This document shows positions 36,228 through 45,407 of a stretch of DNA of 64,000 nt, piece by piece. A program made the position numbers and the translations under genes. This stretch comes from Bipolaris cookei (Eukaryota > Ascomycota > Dothideomycetes > Pleosporales > Pleosporaceae). The notes under the pieces were generated by a model. The model had not been told where the DNA came from, searched no databases, and saw only the letters and a program-made list of their open reading frames with translations. The stretch is taken from the NCBI GenBank assembly GCA_002286855.1, contig NRSV01000041.1, positions 62,001 through 126,000 of the forward strand, written 5' to 3'. Within the stretch, counting starts at the first letter, position 1, and every line of letters starts with the position of its first letter.

Positions 36228-36400
36228 GGTTGTGATTTTGTTTCCAGATCGGAGGTGTGGCGTGTGGGCCAATTGGAATGGAAGGAGATCTGGAGCACTT
36301 TAAACTAGAAAGCCGAGGCTGAGGTCATCGCCTCTTCAATGCATCCCATTTCCTTTACCGCAACCCCCTAGATATTACTTTCTGTACACGTTTTGTCAAA
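36228..36400. promoter_or_regulatory. Very short divergent promoter MTQ2 / SDHAF3, with palindromic CCAATTGG
   Basis: 173 bp hold both promoters. CCAATTGG at 36269-36276 presents a CCAAT box on each strand, and CCAAT is the core of the fungal HAP complex, which controls respiratory genes. The site is seen; binding is inferred. Confidence 0.45.
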
Positions 36401-36950
36401 ATGAGAGCTGGTATACGATTGCTAGCGACTGCAACAGATGCAGGTGTATCGAGACCCTTCAAGCCGGCACCTGCGGCTTTGTTGCCGCCAATACCACTCT
36501 ACCGGCGCCTGCTAAGGTCACATCGAAAGAGGCTAGGCCCAGAGGAACGCCTGCTGGGTGACATGTATGTGAAGGCTGAGTTCAGAGCTCACAGAGACGT
36601 CGAGAACCCTGTGCAAATTGTGAGTTAGGCCATCTTCACAAAAGGCGCACCGCAATACCAATGAGCTAACATTCACAGATAGGCTTTTTGTCGGAGTGGC
36701 AAACATACTGTCAGATGCTTGAAGGAGATTCATGGAAAGATGCAAAGATGGACAAAGCAAAGATTGATAAAATGAGCGGTATGTACTAGCTTTCTCTGCA
36801 TGGGGCTCTCCTAATTGAATCTTAGATCAACAAATCGGCCAGCTGTATGAGCTAATGCAGCAGATTAAGAACCAGGCAAAGGAAGACGCTGATGCCGAAG
36901 ACGCGAGAGTAGTGGAAATGCTTGACAAGAAACCTCCAACGGACCAGTGA
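36401..36950 (+). CDS. SDH7: Succinate dehydrogenase assembly factor 3 (Acn9/SDHAF3), LYR family
   Basis: Three exons (36401-36619, 36679-36778, 36826-36950) encode 147 residues. It is a mitochondrial matrix LYR-motif protein that helps mature the iron-sulfur subunit of complex II. The N-terminus MRAGIRLLATATDAGVSRPF is a presequence. The LYR motif is in PIPLYRRLLRSHRKRLGPEE, followed by LLGDMYVKAEFRAHRDVENP and GFLSEWQTYCQML. The C-terminus is an acidic helix (MQQIKNQAKEDADAEDARVV). Introns are 59 and 47 bp. Confidence 0.93.
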
Positions 36951-37327
36951 TTGCGAAAGATTGAATCATGCCACGCATCAACTGTTCCAAGACAAACGCT
37001 AGAAACTTTACGCCTCAAAACGGGGACGTAAACAACACGCAATCACGCTCCGTTTTTTTCACATCTAGGGAGATGCATTATATATCAGCAATACCATTAC
37101 ATTATCCGACACCTCTACGTCCGTTCATGCCACCACTCCTTGACTGCTATCCGGGGGCGCCAACGACATCTCTGTCTCGAAGCCCAGTTCATTGCCTACA
37201 TGAATAATTGTTGGAGTTTGTATATCTATACAGCTTCTTGCCTGATCTCGAAGAATTCTCTGCGCATACAGACTCGACATAGTATCACCAAAGGTTCTTT
37301 CAGACATCGAACTTGGAGATATCTTGG

Positions 37328-37864
37328 ATGTGTCGCTGTACCCTCTACGACTCGCCAACATGTGGTCACTCCTGGCTTTCTATGAGTCAACCATGTGGCT
37401 TTCTTTCCGATTTTCTCAATTGTCCTTATCGCCAGACTTACCAGACTCTAATTGCACCACCGTATACATGTCCTACGTGCAACGGCGGTTTTGCGGACCA
37501 AGAGACGATTGAAATGGTCCAGGGCCCTTGGGGTTGTAATCAGTTACTTCGAAACCATGCTAGGGGCAATCATGCAATCCCAGGTCAATGGGGTAATGTT
37601 CAACTGGCTCTAAGTGGACGAGGAAGCGCTGCGATTGGTTGCGTTGTAACAGCTGGCAGTGCGACCCATCTAAATAACATGAAACAAAGTTTTACATACG
37701 ACCACAGACTTACAGGGTCATGTGGACTAGCCATCATTCCGAATAGATCGAGACACTACGATAATGGGTATTATGTGGACGGCAGGCGCAAGAGAAGCAG
37801 GCACAAAAGTTATTACAAGTACAAGTACGCTGATGAACCTGCAATAAACTGCACGGTTATGTGA
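37328..37864 (+). CDS. Small cysteine-rich protein, possible zinc binder, unknown function
   Basis: This is a single exon of 178 residues. The frame is open upstream only from a TTG, so the first ATG (MCRCTLYDSPTCGHSW) is chosen. The first 80 residues have regularly spaced Cys and His: CRC, CGH, PC, NCPY, TCPTCNGGFAD and GPWGCN followed by LLRNH, a pattern that suggests bound zinc. The second half has GQWGNVQLALSGRGSAAIGC and a basic, Tyr-rich tail (RRKRSRHKSYYKYKYAD). There is no signal peptide or membrane helix. Ordered cysteine spacing and absence of stops over 537 bp support a real gene. I do not recognise the family; this may be a lineage-restricted fungal protein. Confidence 0.7.
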   Translation: MCRCTLYDSPTCGHSWLSMSQPCGFLSDFLNCPYRQTYQTLIAPPYTCPTCNGGFADQETIEMVQGPWGCNQLLRNHARGNHAIPGQWGNVQLALSGRGSAAIGCVVTAGSATHLNNMKQSFTYDHRLTGSCGLAIIPNRSRHYDNGYYVDGRRKRSRHKSYYKYKYADEPAINCTVM

Positions 37865-38143
37865 GAGAGCTTACGGTAGGGAGTGAGGATACAAGTTTAT
37901 TTGGAGCGTCACTAGCAGCCAGATCAGCTCAGCGAAATGGGTCCTGCCTTGGTGTGCAAAAGCAGATTTTGGAGCAGCGGCCATTTAGGTGCGAATGCTA
38001 GTTCGGTTTCAACGGCAAGCACATATAAAACCCGAAATTTCCTGAAAAAAAAGGTTCCCTTCATCTTAACGATTGCTGTTCTCTGAAATAGCCACAATGG
38101 GTTGGTGGTGGTATCGTGATCTGAAGGCGGTCGATGCTGGGAC

Positions 38144-38167
38144 CCGCGCTAAGAGTTGCTAGCGCGG
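38144..38167. repeat. Perfect 8 bp inverted repeat upstream of RPL29
   Basis: CCGCGCTA and TAGCGCGG are separated by an 8 bp loop. It lies about 100-120 bp before the RPL29 start codon, in promoter position. Confidence 0.8.
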
Positions 38168-38264
38168 TTTTCTACTCGCTAAACACCACAGTGGAAATTC
38201 GTGGCTCAGAACCTCAGCTCTTCGACAATACCACACAGCCAAATCGACATCCACAACCGTCGCC

Positions 38265-38700
38265 ATGGCCAGTACGTTGACGAAGCCTCGCGATGGAGCG
38301 TACAAAAAGACTAACACAGCTGCGCAGAATCTAAGAACTCGTCTCAGCACAACCAGTCCAAGAAAAACCACCGAAACGGGTACGCATCCCTTACCACGGT
38401 TGCACGCGCGCCATAATCCCCCCAGATGGCCCATCCATCTCGTTGGATTGAATACTTGTCGGATGCATGAATCTGAGAGCAACGACTGATTGATTGCGTT
38501 ACAGTATCAAGAAGCCTAAGACCCACCGTTACCCTTCGCTTAAGGGAACCGACCCCAAGTTCAGGAGGAACCATAGGCATGCGCTTCACGGTACCATGCG
38601 CGCTCTGGTGCGTAGCAACGATGCACTACACGACGTCAGCTTCGGCCTGCTAACGCCTGCACAGAAGGAGGTTAAGGAGGGCAAGCGCGAGAGCGCATAA
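38265..38700 (+). CDS. RPL29: Cytosolic 60S ribosomal protein eL29
   Basis: Four exons: 38265-38271 (7 nt), 38328-38379, 38505-38607 and 38665-38700, giving 65 residues, the normal fungal length. The sequence MAKSKNSSQHNQSKKNHRNG, KKPKTHRYPSLKGTDPKF and RRNHRHALHGTMRALK is diagnostic. The third intron (38608-38664, GTGCGT donor, CTAAC branch site, GCACAG acceptor) is 57 bp and has no in-frame stop, so a naive reading frame runs through it and would add 19 residues. Removing it gives the family C-terminus KEVKEGKRESA. The other introns are 56 and 125 bp. Dense introns at the 5' end are common in ribosomal protein genes. Confidence 0.95.
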
Positions 38701-39676
38701 AGGCCGACATGATTACGAGCGAGCGACGATGGCAGTTTTCGATTCCTTTATGAGACATCTGGTCGGCGTCAATGGCATTCAGACTTTCTTTGACAGCTTC
38801 GAATTCAAGGGATGGAAGCATGTGGCTTCACGCCTACCGCAGGCATGAACAATGAATAAGTCGAAAAGTCAGCTCGGTTCTCCCAGCGCGCGCCTATCCA
38901 TGTGATGTGTTACATTGGCCGACCCTTGGACAACGTAAAGCCAGGTAAGTGAGATGAGTGACCGAGGTGCAAACCTCAACCCAGCCATTAGTGTGTACAG
39001 CAACAGAGCTCTTCAATGCTCGACCTGCTGAAGGAAAATTATCGTGGCAAGAACAACTTACCCCATCATTACCAAACACACTGCCTTTGACCCGTAGGGC
39101 ACGTGTGCATGAAGATGGGGTTACATTATTTCTGGTTCAGAACAGCTTTTACAAGTAATGACAGTACCGAGAGGTAGCGTACGAAGACTCAATATTAATA
39201 TGAAACATGATTTACTTTCTGGCCCTTTGGCATTGCTTGTTGAGGTAATGACGATTTTCCAAGCGCGTGTATTGCCGAACAGGTGGGGCAGCCGAGTGAC
39301 CTCAACATCTACTCTTCTTCTCACGCACTCCCATCCCGCCATCCCTCCGTCCCTGCTGACCCTCTAGAGTCGATGCAAGAGCGTCAATATTGTATACTAA
39401 CGACAATACGTTCCTCACGCTCTTGCACGTCTCACCGCAGAGGTAGGTCAGCCGAGTCCGTTTCGATTCCCGGTCTGGTTGCACAGCCCTCTCGCAGCCC
39501 GATTAGCTAGCACCCGTCTCGTACCTTGGGATCTCGTCGTCATACCTTGCTTCTCTCTATCGCAAATAAATCCGCAGCCTGTTCATTCTCTCACTTCTGC
39601 TATCGTTTTCTTCCAAACCGCCTTCCCCTTCTTCCTACGCCCGCTCTCACGTCACGCCTTGCAAACAGCCTACACC
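38701..39676. other. Intergenic between RPL29 and the AMMECR1 gene
   Basis: The left part is the RPL29 3' UTR and the right part the promoter and leader of the AMMECR1 gene. It contains the long inverted repeat listed separately and, at 39395-39440, a TACTAAC followed by a CCGCAG, which could be the end of a 5' UTR intron. Confidence 0.5.
39374..39427. repeat. Inverted repeat with nested inner stem
   Basis: An 11 bp perfect outer stem pairs 39374-39384 with 39417-39427, and an inner 6 bp stem pairs 39388-39393 with 39403-39408. It lies 250-300 bp before the AMMECR1 start codon. It could form a hairpin in DNA or in a 5' leader. Confidence 0.75.
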
Positions 39677-40567
39677 ATGGCGACTCGAGCCCACTGCGCA
39701 TACTGCTTTGAAAGCCTGGTTGCGAGCCTCGAGAAGCGGCCCGCCCTTCGCCTGGCCCAAACCGAGGTCATGTGGAGAAGATTCAACGCTGGGATGGAAG
39801 ATGAACCCGTTGAAGCAGCAGGCGCATCATTGAAGCCCGCTGCTATATCACGCATCTTGGCCTCGCCGTCTTCATCAAGCAGCTCTTCGAGTCTGCCAAG
39901 TGCGAGTTCTACGCCTAGTGGAGCTAGCAGCAGTGAAACAAACAGCAGCATGACAAGCCAAAACAGCAGCACAACCAACCTAGATGATAAGGCGACGAGA
40001 CAAGAGCAAGACTCAGACTACGACGACGACGAAGAAGAAGAAGAAGAAGAAGAACACCCCCTATTCGTAACCTGGAACACCATCTTGTCAGGAAGCCACG
40101 AAAGGCGACTTCGCGGCTGCATCGGCACTTTTGAGCCCCTCCCCCTCTCCACAGGCCTCTCCTCATACGCCCTCACCTCTGCCTTTGACGACACACGCTT
40201 CCCGCCCATCACCAAGCAGGAACTCCCATCTCTCGAGTGCGCAGTCACGCTCCTCACGCACTTTGAGCCTGTCGACGACCCCATGGACTGGGAGGTGGGC
40301 GTCCATGGTCTGCGCATCAGTTTCACAGACAAGGGCCGCCGCTACGGCAGCACGTACTTGCCTGATGTGGCGCGCGAGCAAGGGTGGAGCAAGGAAGAAA
40401 CAATTGTTAGCCTGATGCGCAAGGCGGGGTGGGGTGGCCGCAAGAGCGAATGGAGAGCTGTCAAGATCAAGGTTGTGAGGTATCAAGGGAAGAAGGTTAG
40501 TCTTGCTTGGGATGAGTGGAAGGTGTGGCGGGATGAGGTCAACGAGCAGATGAAGTATTCTAGTTGA
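39677..40567 (+). CDS. AMMECR1-domain protein
   Basis: This is an intronless gene of 296 residues. The start is the ATG in CACCATGGCG (MATRAHCAYCFESLVASLE); the upstream frame begins with TTG. The AMMECR1 fold is split by a low-complexity insertion of Ser, Thr and acidic residues (about residues 55-125, with runs of Ser and Glu). After it come PLFVTWN, the signature LRGCIGTFEPLPL, YALTSAFDDTRFPPI, SLECAVTLLTHFE and GVHGLRISF, with GSTYLPDVAREQGW near the end. The LRGCIGT block is the most conserved motif from archaea to humans. Molecular function is not established. The poly-Glu run is encoded by GAA repeats at about 40020-40055. Confidence 0.92.
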   Translation: MATRAHCAYCFESLVASLEKRPALRLAQTEVMWRRFNAGMEDEPVEAAGASLKPAAISRILASPSSSSSSSSLPSASSTPSGASSSETNSSMTSQNSSTTNLDDKATRQEQDSDYDDDEEEEEEEEHPLFVTWNTILSGSHERRLRGCIGTFEPLPLSTGLSSYALTSAFDDTRFPPITKQELPSLECAVTLLTHFEPVDDPMDWEVGVHGLRISFTDKGRRYGSTYLPDVAREQGWSKEETIVSLMRKAGWGGRKSEWRAVKIKVVRYQGKKVSLAWDEWKVWRDEVNEQMKYSS

Positions 40568-41274
40568 TTGTAGTAATGAGGTTAGATAGTTTAATGCAGA
40601 GTAGTATTGGCTTCATGGAGTTTTTTTTGCTTAGACAGTATCTCTTTTCTGGGATTTATACTTTCTCTCTCTCTTTTGGGCGTTTACATAGAGGCTCCTC
40701 CATGTGTATACATTTTAGATCATATCACTCTGGTGACTATATATCAGATCGTGGATAGAACAATGTTACACGACGATTGTCAATCGAGCTAGGCGGCGGA
40801 ACATGCCGATTATGAATACGATAAATCAAAGAAGTAGAGTTATGCCTGTTCATAATTGCCCCCTGCCGATATCGGTCTATAACAAAGAACGGTGTAGTTC
40901 CGTTTTTTGTTTCTTCTTTGCGAAAAAAGAAACTCTTCAATAGAAAATATGTATGAGTTCGGCCCCATTACGAGAAAAAAAGCAACGCTGGTAAGAGAAA
41001 CGCTCTTTAGTCGTCATGACGAGTGATGGGTATCCCTCATGTCACACCGTCACATAACATATACGTTTACAACCACAAGTGCACACAATAATGGGGTTAT
41101 TGTCATTTTATTAATTCTGTGTCTTTATTTCGTTACCCGCATTTCCTTGTTCAAAAGGGGTGCTAGGGGTATCATTATGTCAAAATATCCTTCCAAATGC
41201 TGCAGCCATTACCAATAGAACAGCCGTTTAATTTTTCTTTCCCCTTGTCCATTCTCTACATCATTCACGCACAT
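40568..41274. other. Convergent intergenic stretch
   Basis: This lies between the 3' ends of the AMMECR1 gene and the metacaspase gene and is AT-rich. No gene is seen. Confidence 0.6.
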
Positions 41275-42953
41275 CTACATGACGTAGAGGAGGTCCGTGT
41301 CTGTTGTACCAGTCAGCATGTCTCCTCAGTTAACCGTTAGGCCTACAAGACCTACTGAGTGGATGACTGCAGCTTAATTGGGGTTTCTGTTGGTATTTGC
41401 CCTCGAGCTCGTCACGGATGCTGTTGAGCAGCTGGACATAGCTCTGATTGGGGTTCTTGCGCAGTGAAGTAATAAAGGCCCATGACATGGCTCCTGTGGC
41501 CTCACCGCCGATACTTGCGTCGGCTCTGTTTGTTCATGTCAGTATTTCGCATCATGTACTCATCATGACGGCACGAAACTTACGAAGTTTGGGTATCCTT
41601 GGATCCACTCCACATGATGACATCAGCGGGACTGGTCTTTGTCCTTAGATTCTTCTTGTACACCTCATCACCATTAATCGCCTTCTTAAACAAACTGGTG
41701 GCGCCGCCAATCATGCTGCCAATATCACCGCGCGCATAACTCGATACAATGCCGAGCAATCCCTGGCCGGCTTCCTTGGCCAGATTTGGCTCCTTGAGCA
41801 CACCCTGGGTAGAATAGATGTATGGGAGGTCGAGGGCGGAACCGGAGTGGCAGGAATCGAAAATGGCGGTCAATCGGACTCCAGGTTGGAGAGGCGCAAC
41901 CATGATACGGTGCATCTCATCATCAACAATGTGGCCAGCAGTGCGGAAGTCCACTGGGTAAATTACTTCATCGTAGCCGTCGTCCTCGTCACCGTCAAGG
42001 TCCTTTGTTTGACCGCCGTGTCCTGCATAGATGTTAGTGTGTTGTCGTTGGCTTCGCCAAGTTCAGCGCAACACACCTGAGTAGTGGAAGAACAAGGAAT
42101 CGTTTGGCCGTGCGTCCTTGACCAACCAGTGCATCGCTCGTAGTATGTTTGCCTTGGTCGGCTGGCTCATAGGGTTTTGCTGGTCGTCGGTCAAAGTGAC
42201 CATGTCCTCTCGCTTGTATCCAAAGAACTCGTTCAAGTACGTGCTCATGTTCTTAACATCATTGATACATCCTCGAAGCTGGCCTCGCTGGCCAAAGTAA
42301 TTGATACCAATCAACAGCGCTTTCCTCCGACCGTTGCATGCCGAGTATTGGAACGAGTAACCGTTGGGCGCGCCGTGGCCGAAGTTTTGAGCGCCTGTGG
42401 GCGGTGGAGGTGGAGCAGAATGGTTTCCGTGTGTCCATTGATTGCTGTTGACTGTGGGCATCATGCCTGTGTGCGACTGTCAGTTCTGCCGTCTTTGGTC
42501 CGGGTAGACTGAGAACTTGCCTGGCCGTGGAGGCTGCTGCGGAGGCTGTTGTGGGGGTGGACCTCCATAGTTTCCATATTGCTGTGGTGGTGGTCCCTAT
42601 GATTGTCAGTCTGTTTCTTCGGTTTCAATCTTAATATCCAATTTCCAAAATTCACTGTGACTCGTCCTGTCTTCGCGACTAAGTGCTGTACGTACCTGGT
42701 TGTATCCGTATTGCTGCGGCGGAGGAGTAGGCTGTCCGTAGTTGTTGTATCCTCCGTATTGCTGTGGAGGCCTGAAATACGTCAGCGGGTTGTCAAAGAG
42801 CAGCCAGTTGTTGTCCACTCACGGAGGGCCGCCGTAGTTCTGCTGTGGCGGTGGATATCCTTGTGGGGGAGGACCGCCATAGCCACCTTGAGGCGGTGGT
42901 GCACCGTAACCACCGCCGCCGCCGTGATACTGCTGTCCGGGATAATACGACAT
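41275..42953 (-). CDS. MCA1: Type I metacaspase
   Basis: Seven exons (42953-42823, 42771-42696, 42596-42521, 42466-42077, 42022-41584, 41525-41356, 41300-41275) encode 435 residues. It is a calcium-dependent, arginine/lysine-specific cysteine protease of clan CD, linked to stress responses and ageing in fungi. The N-terminal 130 residues are a Gln/Gly/Tyr/Pro-rich prodomain with repeated GGPPPQ and QQYGG units. The catalytic His is in FHYSGHGGQ and the catalytic Cys in IFDSCHSGSALDLPY. KALLIGINYFGQRGQLRGCI marks the start of the p20-like unit. The last exon codes only NTDLLYVM. The third intron (42467-42520) has a GC donor (GCAAGT). The prodomain is cut by three introns. Confidence 0.95.
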
Positions 42954-45407
42954 GTCGAGCTAAGAGGAGGTGGAGAGTGGAAGTCTGGCGTGTCGCAGTT
43001 CTGGCGGAGCGATCGTCGAGGAAATGCCCGATTGGGGAGGATGGTGGTCAATAGTTAAAGAGGGATCGCCGCGGTGGGGGATGCTAGGTTGAGTGGGAAA
43101 TGAAGAAGGTAGGGTGAGCCAGAGAAAGTCGCAGGATGCAAGGTGGTGTGCGGCTGACGGTTCGGTCGGCAGATGATCTTGGAGTGGATACGTTGGTAGC
43201 GCGGGGCGGCGGGCTTGGTCTTTTGCTGGTACGAACACAGTAAGTAGGGATGAATGGCTAGGTAAGGTCTAAGCTCTGACCAGCATCGACCCGAACTGTT
43301 AACAAACTTCCAAACCCCCTGGGCCAACTCGAGACATGTACACACACATGTACTTATCTTGGCGGCCTATCTTCGGCGAAGAATGCAAGGGGAGGCGGCA
43401 AAGGGAGCAAGATGAGGAAGAGCAAGGAGCAACAAGCAGCAAACATATACTACCACGCCACGATCATCGCCTGACGAGCATAACATCGGCCCAGGGACAT
43501 GAAAACCACAGCCACCCGACGACATGCAGTGGACCCATGGCGCTTCCTCCCCTGGTGCAAGATGCGACTTGACTTGCATGCCGCTATCTCCAGTCCCATT
43601 TACCTGCAGTAACTAGCCATGCCCCAAGTATGTACTCCAACCTCGATCCGCCAGAGCAACCGAAACAAGTATAGCCACCGACTTGTAATGTTTCGCTGTC
43701 AATTGGCCTACCTACCTTGTATTCTTCTACCATTGCTCTCTCCCTCCAGTACTGGTAGACTAAGTAGACTACGTCCATGTCATGTCCAACGTCCCGTCCC
43801 TCGACCCAAAAACATCTTCAATCCAGCGCAATCCTACGTGTCTGTCACCATCTGCAAGTCCATGCCCCAGTGCCGTGTCTCGTCCGACCTCTGCACTGCT
43901 ATTCGTCCAATGTCACGGTCTGCTTAATTTACATTCGTGGTGTGTGTGGATTCGACCGCTGTCAAGCCTCTTTGTGGCTTGACGTCGTGGCACAAGGCGG
44001 AGCAGACGGCATCGCCGACGAGCTCGAAGCGAGCCTACCGTGGGAACGATTCTGGAAGCCGAGGGTGGGTTGTATTGCTTAATGTTTACCGACTCGGCGG
44101 GTAGCACACAACTGGAGTGTTACTGTAGACATTAAGTCGTGTTCTACCAAAGTACCCAAACTTTCTCACTCCTTCTCGCAACCCTCCTCCTATCAAATTT
44201 CCTCCACCCACAAAACCTCCCGGTTCTCATCGGCCCTTCTTTTCTCTCGTCTCTCGCCCTACACCCATGTCTATTTCCGCTCGCCTATTTCCGTTCCCCC
44301 TAGTCGGTTCCAAACCTCCGCAGCGACGCCTCTGACCCCCATGGCCTTGCTACATTTCCATTTCCGCTTACAGATACCCGGATACACAGCACACCCATTC
44401 AACTCAGCTCTAGTTCCCAATCCGTCTACCACCCCCACGCCAACTCACCTTTTTCATCCAGCCCTTTCGCAAACACACGCTCTCGTGCGGCCGAATCCAA
44501 CTACCGCACACCCTTCCTGCACTCTAGCTCCATCCAGCAAACCTCTTCTAGGACGGCGCTAAAAGGGTCCAGCCCGTCTGGTGGCTTGCGCTGCCTGTTC
44601 GACGCCAACGGCGAGGGCCGTGGGCTCAGACGCATTTGATTGGGACGTTTTTTCTTACCCTGTACGAGTTCGTCCTCGCGGGTGCATGATGCCTCTGTTC
44701 GAACTATCGTAGCTGAATGATTAGTATAGCCGAGCGTTGCAATATGCCCTACTCGATGCACTTGACTGACGGTCTCGGTTTAACCTACAGCCTGCTAATG
44801 TAGTCATCCGTCATTTTTAGATCATAGACATGTCAGAAACATTTTGGGTGTCCCATCCAGCTGTCAAGCGCGCAAGCAGTGGCTGTAGTCGTATGGGTCT
44901 CGAAACATGGGGTATATAGTATTCGAACAAAGCCTCTCTCCTCCCTATTGGCCAATCCTCGTCCATGTGAATAAACGCTCAAACCAAACAGTACGAAAAA
45001 TAGATACCATATATGCACCATCAACTTTCCCAAATCCGACGCAATGCTAAAAAAACAGGAAAAAAACGATACATGGGGTGGGCGTCTCAATTCTAAAAGC
45101 TCTAACGATCATTGTACGCAATCGTTCGAGAAAAAAGAAAGCAGCAAAGAGAAAAGGAAGAAAGAAAAGAGGAGCAAAAAGGAGAAAAAGAAGAAAAGAA
45201 GAAGAAAAACATATCGAAACGTACAAAATCGTACATATTACATTAAAGTATTGAGGGGCTTCAAGCCACTGAATGCGGGCACTGTTGTCTCAAGCTCGGT
45301 CGCGACGAATGGAGAAGTCGCAAACGCCGTACTGTGCACCTTAAAGGGGTAACTGTTCATAGCAAAGATTAATCGTCAGTATGCACAAAACCACGTGGTA
45401 ATGGCAA
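42954..45407. other. 2.45 kb without a convincing gene
   Basis: The left end is the metacaspase promoter, and the right end is the 3' UTR of the Sec7 gene. The middle (about 44140-44540) is very C-rich and pyrimidine-rich on the plus strand, with short Pro/Thr/His-rich chance frames. An A/G-rich tract at about 45123-45215 resembles the one at 15476-15549. No RNA gene was recognised. Confidence 0.55.
45123..45215. repeat. A/G-rich low-complexity tract
   Basis: The plus strand is almost entirely A and G here, with AAG and GAA words in irregular order. It is downstream of the Sec7-PH gene. Confidence 0.7.

Noticed and set aside
39455..39476. tRNA-like T-arm (TTTCGATTCCCGG)
   Set aside because: The flanking bases do not pair as a T stem, and no matching acceptor or anticodon arm is found upstream.
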